From Anaerolineales bacterium (GTDB lineage Bacteria > Chloroflexota > Anaerolineae > Anaerolineales > DRMV01), in contig JALXBY010000153.1 of NCBI GenBank assembly GCA_026991215.1, positions 1 to 6,282 on the forward strand: a stretch of DNA of 6,282 nucleotides, given 5' to 3'. Within the stretch, counting starts at the first letter, position 1, and every line of letters starts with the position of its first letter. The notes beneath the pieces are model-generated. The model worked only from the letters and a program-made list of their open reading frames with translations, was not told the origin of the DNA and made no database searches. A program made the position numbers and the translations under genes. Shown here in pieces: positions 1 through 4,853 of the stretch.

Positions 1-565
1 CGACGAGCCGCGCTACGTAGACCTGCTGGACGGCGACGGCAACGTGGTGCCGCAGAAGGTCCAGATTCAGATGCAGCCCATCCCCGACCTGCCCTTCGAC
101 TGGAGCCAGGTCATCAACCCCGAAACCGGGGAACAGCAGATGACCGTGGGCCAGCACTGGCCTGCTTCCCGCCCCCTGGATAAAGACATCCGCGACCGCA
201 TGGAGCGCATCGGCGTGTGCATGGGCTGCCACCAGAACATGACCGACCCCGCGTTCTGGACCGACCAGGTGGTGGCCACCTACGGCGAGGTGGTGACCAA
301 CGAAGAGCACATCCAACTGATGAACCAACTCATCCACGACGCGGTGCAGGGCAAGGCCGCCCAGGAGCAGGTCAAGAAACTGCAGAAGCAAGTCGAGCAA
401 CTCAAGAAACAACAGGAGGCCCAGCCCGCGAAGCCGGCGGCCACGCCCGCCGAAGTTCCGGTCCAGCCGCCGCAGGGTGTGCCCGTTGGGTATGCCATCG
501 GCGCGCTGGTGTTGGGCATCCTGCTGGGCATCGGCGCCATGGCCCTGCGCAAGAGCGACGAATGA
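1..565 (+). CDS. Multiheme c-type cytochrome, C-terminal part with membrane anchor (5' partial)
   Basis: The reading frame is open from base 2 to the TGA at 563-565, so the gene begins upstream of the window; a GTG at 44 is an internal codon, not a convincing start. Counting from the valine codon at 44 as residue 1, a heme c attachment motif CMGCH lies at residues 59-63 (bases 218-232). It is followed by a charged, Gln/Lys-rich coiled coil (about 100-127), a Pro/Ala-rich linker (about 127-145) and one hydrophobic helix (about 147-166), ending in RKSDE. This architecture places the heme domain outside the cytoplasmic membrane, held by a C-terminal anchor with a positively charged cytoplasmic tail. 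Only one CXXCH is visible; the size of the missing part and any resemblance to octaheme hydroxylamine-oxidoreductase-like proteins cannot be judged. A role in respiratory electron transfer is inferred from the family. An intrinsic terminator follows 20 bp downstream, so this is probably the last gene of its transcript. Confidence 0.8.
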   Translation, partial: DEPRYVDLLDGDGNVVPQKVQIQMQPIPDLPFDWSQVINPETGEQQMTVGQHWPASRPLDKDIRDRMERIGVCMGCHQNMTDPAFWTDQVVATYGEVVTNEEHIQLMNQLIHDAVQGKAAQEQVKKLQKQVEQLKKQQEAQPAKPAATPAEVPVQPPQGVPVGYAIGALVLGILLGIGAMALRKSDE

Positions 566-584
566 CCCCACCATCGCCGGCGTG

Positions 585-620
585 AAGACCGGGGGAGCCG
601 CCCATGGTTCCCCCGGTTTT
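585..620 (+). terminator. Rho-independent terminator after the cytochrome gene
   Basis: The arms at 588-596 (ACCGGGGGA) and 609-617 (TCCCCCGGT) pair perfectly over 9 bp, with a 12-nt loop. The stem can be extended by A-T, A-T and G-T pairs at 585-587/618-620. The stem runs into a T-rich tail (TTTTCGTT). It sits 20 bp after the cytochrome stop codon and before the promoter-like sequence of the next gene. Confidence 0.65.
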
Positions 621-629
621 CGTTCCCGG

Positions 630-635
630 TACAAT
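630..635 (+). promoter_or_regulatory. Possible -10 element for the first Uma2 gene
   Basis: TACAAT at 630-635 differs from the sigma-70 -10 consensus at one base. It lies 30 bp before the Uma2 start codon and directly after the terminator, where a new transcript would have to begin. No good -35 is present: the hexamer 17 bp upstream (607-612) is GTTCCC, inside the terminator arm. The call rests on the -10 and the context only. Confidence 0.35.
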
Positions 636-665
636 GAGGACGCGCCCTGCTTGCTGGAGGTGCCT

Positions 666-1304
666 ATGGCGCATCCCCTCCAACTGCTGGCCGAAACCCA
701 GGCGTACCTGGTCCGCATCCCCGGCTGGACCCTGGAGCGCTATTTGGAAGAGGCCCCGGAGATGGCCTACTGGGAATTCGTGCGGGGAGAGGTCATCATG
801 CATTCCCCGGTACGAGCCGAACACCAGGACCTGGTGGGTTTCCTGCAAACCCTGTTGCGCATGTACTGTCATCGTCGCTGGCCGGGTGCACGGGTGCTCA
901 CCGGGCCGGCCGCGGTGCAGATTCTGCCCGACGTGGTGCGGGAGCCGGACGTGTTCGTCCTGGCCCCGGAGGAGGCGGTCAGGGCCCACGGCGTGCCCAT
1001 CCAGGCCCGGCCCGTGCTGGTGGTGGAAGTGGTCGGCCCCTCGACCCGCACCCTGGACACAGTGGAAAAGGCCCATGACTACGCCCTGGCCGGCGTGCCC
1101 GAATACTGGGTGGTGGACCGGGATTACAAGGAAGTCCACTTCCACACCCTGGAAGGCGACCGGTACCGGGTACAACGCCTCACCCAGGGCCGGTTGGTCA
1201 GCCGCGTGCTGCCTGGCTTCTGGTTGGATGTGTCCTGGCTCTTCCAACAGCCTCTGCCCTCGGAGTGGGACGTGCTGAAGCGCCTTTTGGGAGAAAAGCC
1301 ATGA
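666..1304 (+). CDS. Uma2-family PD-(D/E)XK nuclease-like protein, copy 1
   Basis: The 212-residue product matches Uma2 (DUF820, PF05685), a large family of predicted PD-(D/E)XK endonuclease-fold proteins of mostly unknown role, greatly expanded in Cyanobacteria and Chloroflexota. The core signatures are visible: RGEVIMHSP (40-48), REPDVFVLAP (92-101) with D95, VLVVEVVGPST (117-127) with E121, and DTVEKAHDY (131-139) with K135, followed by GVPEYWVVD. D95, E121 and K135 are the expected catalytic triad. The usual Ser of the EV.SPST motif is Gly124 here. The frame is open upstream to 477, but that part is the shadow of the cytochrome gene and its terminator. The ATG at 666 has a GGAGG at 656-660, and the conserved domain begins soon after it. 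The TGA overlaps an ATG at 1301 (ATGA), which now opens only a short frame. Substrate and physiological role are unknown. Confidence 0.85.
   Translation: MAHPLQLLAETQAYLVRIPGWTLERYLEEAPEMAYWEFVRGEVIMHSPVRAEHQDLVGFLQTLLRMYCHRRWPGARVLTGPAAVQILPDVVREPDVFVLAPEEAVRAHGVPIQARPVLVVEVVGPSTRTLDTVEKAHDYALAGVPEYWVVDRDYKEVHFHTLEGDRYRVQRLTQGRLVSRVLPGFWLDVSWLFQQPLPSEWDVLKRLLGEKP
705..1123 (+). repeat. Uma2 paralogous repeat, copy A (mosaic)
   Basis: This stretch aligns without gaps to 2294-2712 at an offset of 1,589 bp. Bases 705-811 match 2294-2400 at 105 of 107 positions and 897-1123 match 2486-2712 at 219 of 227. The 85 bp between (812-896) match at only about half the positions. Counts were made by eye. 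A further identical 23-bp block lies at 1257-1279 / 2846-2868. Confidence 0.9.
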
Positions 1305-1311
1305 CCCTGGT
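1280..1311 (+). repeat. 32-bp direct repeat, left copy (Uma2 tail / next start)
   Basis: This 32-bp segment recurs at 2222-2253 with one mismatch (A1294 versus C2236). Here it carries the last codons of Uma2 copy 1 (RLLGEKP, stop) overlapping an ATG at 1301. GGGAG at 1289-1293, inside the coding tail, is placed as a ribosome binding site for that ATG. The distance between the copies is 942 bp and encloses the toxin-antitoxin pair. Confidence 0.85.
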
Positions 1312-1417
1312 CCGCTGGAGGGCGGTTGGCGTGTCCCCCGGCATGAGCCGGCCGTCGAGAGCCTTTAACGATGCGTGCTATACTGACGTTACCACAGAAA
1401 GCCTTTTGATTACATGA
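1301..1417 (+). pseudogene. Relic of a Uma2 gene start (38-codon frame)
   Basis: An ATG at 1301 overlaps the stop of Uma2 copy 1 as ATGA, has GGGAG 7 nt upstream, and begins MTLV exactly like Uma2 copy 2. After about four codons the similarity ends and the frame closes at 1415-1417 with no Uma2 motif. The simplest reading is the orphaned 5' end of a former downstream Uma2 gene. It could also be a chance frame created by the 32-bp repeat. Confidence 0.4.
1376..1384 (+). promoter_or_regulatory. Extended -10 promoter of the toxin-antitoxin pair
   Basis: TGCTATACT at 1376-1384 is a TGn extended -10 with a hexamer (TATACT) one base from consensus, 46 bp before the antitoxin ATG. No clear -35 is found at 16-18 bp spacing, which is tolerable for an extended -10 promoter. 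UPF0175-type proteins carry a helix-turn-helix and may regulate their own operon, but I see no strong palindrome here to act as the operator. Confidence 0.5.
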
Positions 1418-1430
1418 AAGAGGGGCGGGC

Positions 1431-1691
1431 ATGCGCGAATTGAAGGTGGTTTTGACCATCCCAGAAAAGGTCCTCCTGGCCGAGAAAAGCGACCCGGAAA
1501 CCTTTGCCCGGGAATTGCGCATGTTGGCGGCTGTAAAACTCTATGAAATGGGCCGTCTTTCTTCAGGCCGTGCGGCTGAACTGGCGGGTATGCCGCGGGT
1601 GGAATTTCTCTTAAACCTGCATCGCTACCGGGTCTTTCCCCTCATGGCCGAGTTAGAAGAGATGGAGGCCGCCCGTGGACATCGCGATTAG
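1431..1691 (+). CDS. UPF0175-family antitoxin-like helix-turn-helix protein
   Basis: The 86-residue protein matches UPF0175 (PF03683), small DNA-binding-like proteins regularly encoded just before a DUF3368 PIN-like protein and taken to be antitoxins. Seen directly: an N-terminal strand-like segment (KVVLTIPEKVLLAEK, 5-19), a helix (FARELRMLAAVKLYEMGRL, 25-43) and a helix-turn-helix with the typical SGRAAELAGMPRVEFL (45-60). It ends in an acidic tail. The ATG at 1431 has a good ribosome site, AGAGGGG at 1419-1425, 5 nt upstream. The gene overlaps the next one by 17 bp, a layout that couples translation of the two. Its expected job is to bind and neutralise the DUF3368 partner and possibly repress the operon; this is inferred from family and arrangement, not shown by the sequence. 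Confidence 0.85.
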   Translation: MRELKVVLTIPEKVLLAEKSDPETFARELRMLAAVKLYEMGRLSSGRAAELAGMPRVEFLLNLHRYRVFPLMAELEEMEAARGHRD

Positions 1692-2163
1692 CAATACGTC
1701 GCCGTTGCTTTATCTATACCGAATCGGCGGCCTGGCCTGGTTAGCGCAACTTTTTGCCGAAGTATGGGTGCCCGAAGCCGTGATAGCCGAACTTGAAACC
1801 GGACGGCGACGTGGATATGACGTACCTGCTCTTGAGCAGTATTCTTGGGTGAAACGCGTGAACCCCCGCCATGTGCCAGAAGAATGGCTGGCCCTGGATT
1901 TGGGTCCTGGAGAACTGGCTGTTTTGGCCCTGGCCTTTGAACATCGGGAGCAAGTTGTCTTACTGGATGACCTCCTGGCCCGCAGGATAGCCCAGGCTGC
2001 TGGGTTGCAAGTATGGGGAACCCTTCGGGTGCTCCTGGAAGTCAAAGCCCAGGGCATTATCTCGGAAGTCGCCCCTTATGTGGATAAACTCGTCCAGGCG
2101 GGCATGTGGCTCTCGGATGACATCCGACGGCGTATTTTGCGGTTGGCTGGCGAAATGGCGTGA
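1675..2163 (+). CDS. DUF3368 PIN-like toxin/nuclease domain protein
   Basis: The 162-residue protein matches DUF3368 (PF11848), a PIN-domain relative found with UPF0175 partners and presumed to be the toxin (RNase) of the pair. Landmarks: ISNTSPLLYL (5-14), where the first PIN aspartate is replaced by Asn7 as is common in this family; PEAVIAELE (33-41) with E39; LGPGELAVLALA (76-87) with E80; VVLLDDLLARRIA (94-106) with D98/D99; GTLRVLLEVKAQGII (115-129); and WLSDDIRRRILRLAGE near the end. The start is a GTG at 1675 with GGAGG at 1664-1668, inside the antitoxin gene. Base composition is visibly lower in GC than the flanking genes (55% over 1681-1740 by my count, against 73% over 3601-3660), which fits acquisition by transfer. 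Enzyme activity is not established for most members. Confidence 0.85.
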   Translation: MDIAISNTSPLLYLYRIGGLAWLAQLFAEVWVPEAVIAELETGRRRGYDVPALEQYSWVKRVNPRHVPEEWLALDLGPGELAVLALAFEHREQVVLLDDLLARRIAQAAGLQVWGTLRVLLEVKAQGIISEVAPYVDKLVQAGMWLSDDIRRRILRLAGEMA

Positions 2164-2221
2164 AGGCTGCTCGTGGGTTTTTGAGGAAATTTTGACGTAC
2201 CTTCCGGGCAGAACATGTCGG

Positions 2222-2253
2222 GCGCCTTTTGGGAGCAAAGCCATGACCCTGGT
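2222..2253 (+). repeat. 32-bp direct repeat, right copy
   Basis: It matches 1280-1311 at 31 of 32 positions. Read in the frame used by copy 1 (from 2223), it encodes RLLGAKP and a stop at 2244-2246, the tail of a Uma2 protein that is otherwise absent. The ATG of Uma2 copy 2 (2243) overlaps that stop as ATGA. GGGAG at 2231-2235 serves as its ribosome binding site. The sequence is therefore a scar of a lost upstream Uma2 gene. Confidence 0.85.
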
Positions 2254-2899
2254 GCTGGTGGACCCGAAGACCCAACAGGCTGTAAAGACGCCCTACCTGG
2301 TCCGCATCCCCGGCTGGACCCTGGAGCGCTATCTGGAAGAGGCCCCGGAGATGGCCTTCTGGGAATTCGTGCGGGGAGAGGTCATCATGCATTCCCCGGT
2401 GCGCGCGGAACATCAACGCATTGTCGTATGGTTGACCTTCCTGTTGCGTGCTTACATCCTCCGCCGTGGCCTTGGTCATGAAGTTCTCACCGGGCCGGCC
2501 GCGGTGCAAATTCTGCCCGACGTGGTGCGGGAGCCGGACGTGTTCGTCCTGGCCCCGGAGGATGCGGCCAAAGCCCACGGCGTGCCCATCCAGGCCCGGC
2601 CCGTGCTGGTGGTGGAAGTGGTCAGCCCCTCGACCCGCACCCTGGACACCGTGGAAAAGGCCCACGACTACGCCCTGGCCGGCGTGCCCGAATACTGGGT
2701 GGTGGACCGGGAACGCCGCACCTTCTACTTCCACATGCTGGAAGGGGAGCGCTACCGGGTGCGCATTCTGCAACAGGGGGAAATCGCGAGTCGCGTGCTC
2801 CCCGGCTTTCGGCTGGACGTGGCCCTGCTCTGGCAGCACCCCTTACCCTCGGAGTGGGACGTGCTGAACCGCTTGCTGGCCGCCCCCCCTGGGGCCTGA
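2243..2899 (+). CDS. Uma2-family PD-(D/E)XK nuclease-like protein, copy 2
   Basis: A 218-residue paralogue of the protein at 666-1304 and again a full-length Uma2 (DUF820) protein. The motifs are RGEVIMHSP (44-52), REPDVFVLAP (96-105) with D99, VLVVEVVSPST (121-131) with E125 and DTVEKAHDY (135-143) with K139, then GVPEYWVVD. Unlike copy 1 it keeps the usual Ser in the SPST motif. The N-terminus (about residues 1-17), a central segment (about 54-81) and the C-terminal third are diverged from copy 1, while the blocks between are almost identical. The frame is open upstream to 2078, but that overlaps the toxin gene; the ATG at 2243 with GGGAG at 2231-2235 is preferred. The gene follows the toxin by 79 bp and precedes the TPR gene by 35 bp. 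All are on one strand, so co-transcription is possible. Function beyond the nuclease fold is unknown. Confidence 0.85.
   Translation: MTLVLVDPKTQQAVKTPYLVRIPGWTLERYLEEAPEMAFWEFVRGEVIMHSPVRAEHQRIVVWLTFLLRAYILRRGLGHEVLTGPAAVQILPDVVREPDVFVLAPEDAAKAHGVPIQARPVLVVEVVSPSTRTLDTVEKAHDYALAGVPEYWVVDRERRTFYFHMLEGERYRVRILQQGEIASRVLPGFRLDVALLWQHPLPSEWDVLNRLLAAPPGA
2294..2712 (+). repeat. Uma2 paralogous repeat, copy B (mosaic)
   Basis: This is the partner of 705-1123. The outer blocks, 2294-2400 and 2486-2712, are nearly identical to copy A, and the 85-bp centre (2401-2485) is diverged without any length change. Two genes of common age would not show such sharp steps, so recent homogenisation of the outer blocks, or replacement of the centre, is likely. 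Confidence 0.9.
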
Positions 2900-2934
2900 G
2901 CCTATCCCTTTTCCCCAAAGGAGGAACCAACCCC

Positions 2935-3780
2935 ATGAACAACCGACGACGCGTCTTGACCTACGTGTTGGGGGCCTTGAGCGCGGTGCTGGTCCTGGGC
3001 GCTTTGGGCGTCCTGGCCTGGAACACGTGGCAGAGCCGCACCACGCAGGCCCGCGCTCAGGAGGCGCGGCGCCAGGTGGTCCAGGATTTCGTCGAACTGG
3101 GCCTGAAGCACGCCAACGCCGGCCGTTGGGATGAGGCTATCCAGGCCTTTTCCGTGGCTATCGCGGCCGCGCCCGAAGACGCGGCCGAGGCCTACTACTA
3201 TCGGGCTTTGGTCTACACCCGCCTGGAGCGCTACGGCGACGCGCTGGAGGACCTCAACAAGGCCTTAGAGCAGCAGCCTCACTTCCCCCAGGGTTATGCC
3301 GCGCGCGGCTCCGTCTACCTGGCCCTGGACCGACCGGCTTCGGCCGTCGAAGACTTCAAGAAGGCCATCCAACTGGGCCTGACTGATGACCCGACCCTGT
3401 ACATCAACCTGGGCCAGGCCTACTTCAAACTGGACCTCTACGACCTGGCCGAACAGAACTTCAAGAAGGCCCTGGAACTCGACCCGGAGAACCCCGCGGC
3501 CCTGTTTAATTTGGGGTCCCTTTACCTCAAGAAGGGCGACGACGAACAGGCTCTGGATTATCTCAACCGGACGCTTCAGAAGGACCCCAATTTCGCGGCC
3601 GCGTACTTCAACCGGGCCATGGCCCTGGCCCACCTGGGCCGCACGGACGAGGCCATCGCGGACCTGGAACAGTTTCTGTTGATGCCGGTCTCCCACCAGG
3701 CCCAACTCCAGGCCCAGGCCCTGCTGGAACGCCTCCGCAGCGGAAAACCCGTGGACTTCCCCACCCCCACCGGCCAATAA
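2935..3780 (+). CDS. Membrane-anchored tetratricopeptide repeat (TPR) protein
   Basis: The 281-residue protein has a short basic N-terminus (MNNRRR), one transmembrane or signal-anchor helix (about 8-30), a linker, and then a run of TPR units filling most of the rest. These begin at about 52 (ELGLKHANAGRWDEAIQAFSVAI), 86 (AYYYRALVYTRLERYGDALED), 120, 154 (TLYINLGQAYFKLDLYDLAEQ), 188 (AALFNLGSLYLKKGDDEQALD) and 222 (AAYFNRAMALAHLGRTDEAIA). The repeats hold the usual W/L-G-Y-A-F-A-P pattern. The TPR domain should lie outside the cytoplasm and serve as a protein-binding scaffold; the partner cannot be told. The ATG at 2935 is chosen because a very strong ribosome site, AAAGGAGG, lies at 2917-2924 and the hydrophobic segment follows at once. 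An in-frame ATG at 2854 lies inside the Uma2 gene and is rejected. The gene is followed directly by a heptad tract and mevalonate kinase. Confidence 0.85.
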   Translation: MNNRRRVLTYVLGALSAVLVLGALGVLAWNTWQSRTTQARAQEARRQVVQDFVELGLKHANAGRWDEAIQAFSVAIAAAPEDAAEAYYYRALVYTRLERYGDALEDLNKALEQQPHFPQGYAARGSVYLALDRPASAVEDFKKAIQLGLTDDPTLYINLGQAYFKLDLYDLAEQNFKKALELDPENPAALFNLGSLYLKKGDDEQALDYLNRTLQKDPNFAAAYFNRAMALAHLGRTDEAIADLEQFLLMPVSHQAQLQAQALLERLRSGKPVDFPTPTGQ

Positions 3781-3870
3781 CCACCAACGAACGACCACCG
3801 ACCATCGACGAACGACGAACGACGAACGACGATCGACGATCGACCAACGACGATCGACCAACAACGAACT
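3781..3870. repeat. Heptanucleotide tandem tract filling the TPR-mevalonate kinase gap
   Basis: The 90 bp divide cleanly into twelve 7-bp units and a final 6-bp part. The unit is roughly C(C/G)A(A/C/T)C(G/A)A. The forms seen are CGAACGA (four times), CGATCGA (three times), CCAACGA, CCACCGA, CCATCGA, CCACCAA and CCAACAA. The first unit starts on the base after the TAA of the TPR gene and the last ends on the base before the ATG of mevalonate kinase. There are no indels within the register. Tracts like this recall the heptanucleotide STRR repeats of filamentous cyanobacteria in form, though the unit differs. The minus strand reads as an open low-complexity Arg/Ser/Val-rich frame that should not be taken as a gene. 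Confidence 0.9.
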
Positions 3871-4821
3871 ATGCCCACCATCCGCGTCCGAGTCCCAGGC
3901 AAAGTCATCCTGATGGGGGAACACGCGGTGGTGTACGAGACGCCGGCCCTGGCCATGCCGGTGTTCGGCGTATGGGCCGAAGCCGTGGTGACCCCAGCAC
4001 CGGGCCAGCCCCTGCTGCTCACCGCGGAGGCGGTTGACCTGGTTCGGGTGCCGGTGGAAGACCTTCCGCCGCGGCACCCCCTGCGGCTGGCCATCACCCT
4101 GCTTCTGGAGCATTTGGGGCTTCCTGCGGTCGCCGGCCTGCATGTGATGCTTCGGGCCACCATCCCCATGGCCGCGGGGCTGGGTTCCAGCGCGGCGACC
4201 ACTGTGGCCGTGCTTCGCGGGCTGGCCCAGGCCCTGGGCCGCCCCCTGCCGGCCGAAACCCTCAACGCCCTGGCCTACGAAGTGGAGAAGGTGTACCACG
4301 GCACGCCTTCGGGCATTGACAATACCGTGGTCACCTACGGGCAGCCTGTGTATTTTCGGAAAGGGCAACCGCCCAGGCCCCTGCAGGTGGGCGGGGTTTT
4401 CCGTTTCCTGATTGCCGATACCGGGGTCCCGGCCTCTACCAGGGCCATGGTGGAGCGGGTGCGTGAAGGCTGGTTGCAAGACCGGGCGGGGTACGAAGCC
4501 CGGTTCCGGGCCATCGGTCAGTTGGTGGAAGAAGCCCGCGACGCGCTGGCTCAGGGGGATGCCCGGCGTCTCGGCCTTTTGATGGACCGGAACCACGCGC
4601 ACCTGGTCGCGCTGGGCGTCTCCCACCCTGCGCTGGAGCGCCTGGTGACTGCGGCGCGGCAGGCTGGCGCGCTGGGGGCCAAACTTTCTGGCGGTGGTGG
4701 CGGGGGCAACATGCTGGCCTTGGTTACGGCAGAGGCCGCGGCCGGAGTACGGGAGGCCCTGCGCGAGGCCGGGGCCGTCCGCATCTGGGAAACCACCCTG
4801 ACACCCTCAACCCGAGGATGA
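3871..4821 (+). CDS. mvk: Mevalonate kinase (GHMP kinase family)
   Basis: The 316-residue protein has the three GHMP-kinase motifs: PGKVILMGEHAVVYETPALA (9-28) with K11, E17 and H18; the ATP-binding IPMAAGLGSSAATTVAVLRG (98-117); and the C-terminal glycine loop GAKLSGGGGGGNMLAL (269-284). HGTPSGIDNTV (143-153) carries the catalytic Asp150 and, with GEHAVVYE, is typical of mevalonate kinase rather than galactokinase or homoserine kinase. It phosphorylates mevalonate to 5-phosphomevalonate with ATP in the cytoplasm, in the mevalonate route to isopentenyl diphosphate. No other pathway gene is in the window. Phosphomevalonate kinase or a related archaeal-type GHMP enzyme remains a weaker alternative. 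The ATG at 3871 is supported by the kinase motif starting within ten residues, yet no Shine-Dalgarno sequence precedes it: the upstream 90 bp are wholly heptad repeat. Translation may depend on coupling to the TPR gene or on a leaderless transcript. Confidence 0.85.
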   Translation: MPTIRVRVPGKVILMGEHAVVYETPALAMPVFGVWAEAVVTPAPGQPLLLTAEAVDLVRVPVEDLPPRHPLRLAITLLLEHLGLPAVAGLHVMLRATIPMAAGLGSSAATTVAVLRGLAQALGRPLPAETLNALAYEVEKVYHGTPSGIDNTVVTYGQPVYFRKGQPPRPLQVGGVFRFLIADTGVPASTRAMVERVREGWLQDRAGYEARFRAIGQLVEEARDALAQGDARRLGLLMDRNHAHLVALGVSHPALERLVTAARQAGALGAKLSGGGGGGNMLALVTAEAAAGVREALREAGAVRIWETTLTPSTRG

Positions 4822-4853
4822 AAACTGGCTGTTGCGGTCTGCGCCTTACAGCC
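4821..4853 (-). terminator. Likely intrinsic terminator of the Crp/Fnr-type gene
   Basis: Read on the minus strand, GGCTGT (4853-4848) directly follows the TGA and pairs with ACAGCC (4832-4827). The loop is 15 nt with a possible inner GCG/CGC pairing, and a short T run (AGTTTTC) follows. The stem is only 6 bp and the T run is short. The convergent mevalonate kinase ends at 4821, so the element sits exactly in the gap between the two genes. Confidence 0.45.

Noticed and set aside
402..1247. Long open frame on the minus strand opposite the cytochrome end and Uma2 copy 1 (similarly 2057-2839 opposite copy 2)
   Set aside because: Composition is His/Gly/Gln-rich and typical of an antisense shadow of GC-rich coding DNA. 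The plus-strand frames carry the Uma2 motifs, and the two minus frames resemble each other only because the genes beneath are paralogues.
1338..1351. Hairpin CCGGC-ATGA-GCCGG as a terminator after Uma2 copy 1
   Set aside because: The stem is only 5 bp and no T run follows. GC-rich DNA gives such stems by chance.
2192..2220. TTGACG as a -35 for Uma2 copy 2
   Set aside because: No acceptable -10 lies at 16-18 bp; the hexamers there (CATGTC, ATGTCG) are poor matches.
3608..3847. Arg/Ser-rich small protein read from the minus strand of the heptad tract
   Set aside because: It is a low-complexity translation of the 7-bp repeat running into antisense TPR sequence, with no ribosome site or conserved pattern.
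3265..4626. 453-codon minus-strand frame across the TPR gene, heptad tract and mevalonate kinase
   Set aside because: The plus strand has two recognisable protein families here. The minus frame stays open partly because the heptad repeat has no stop in that frame, giving a run of Arg/Ser/Val.
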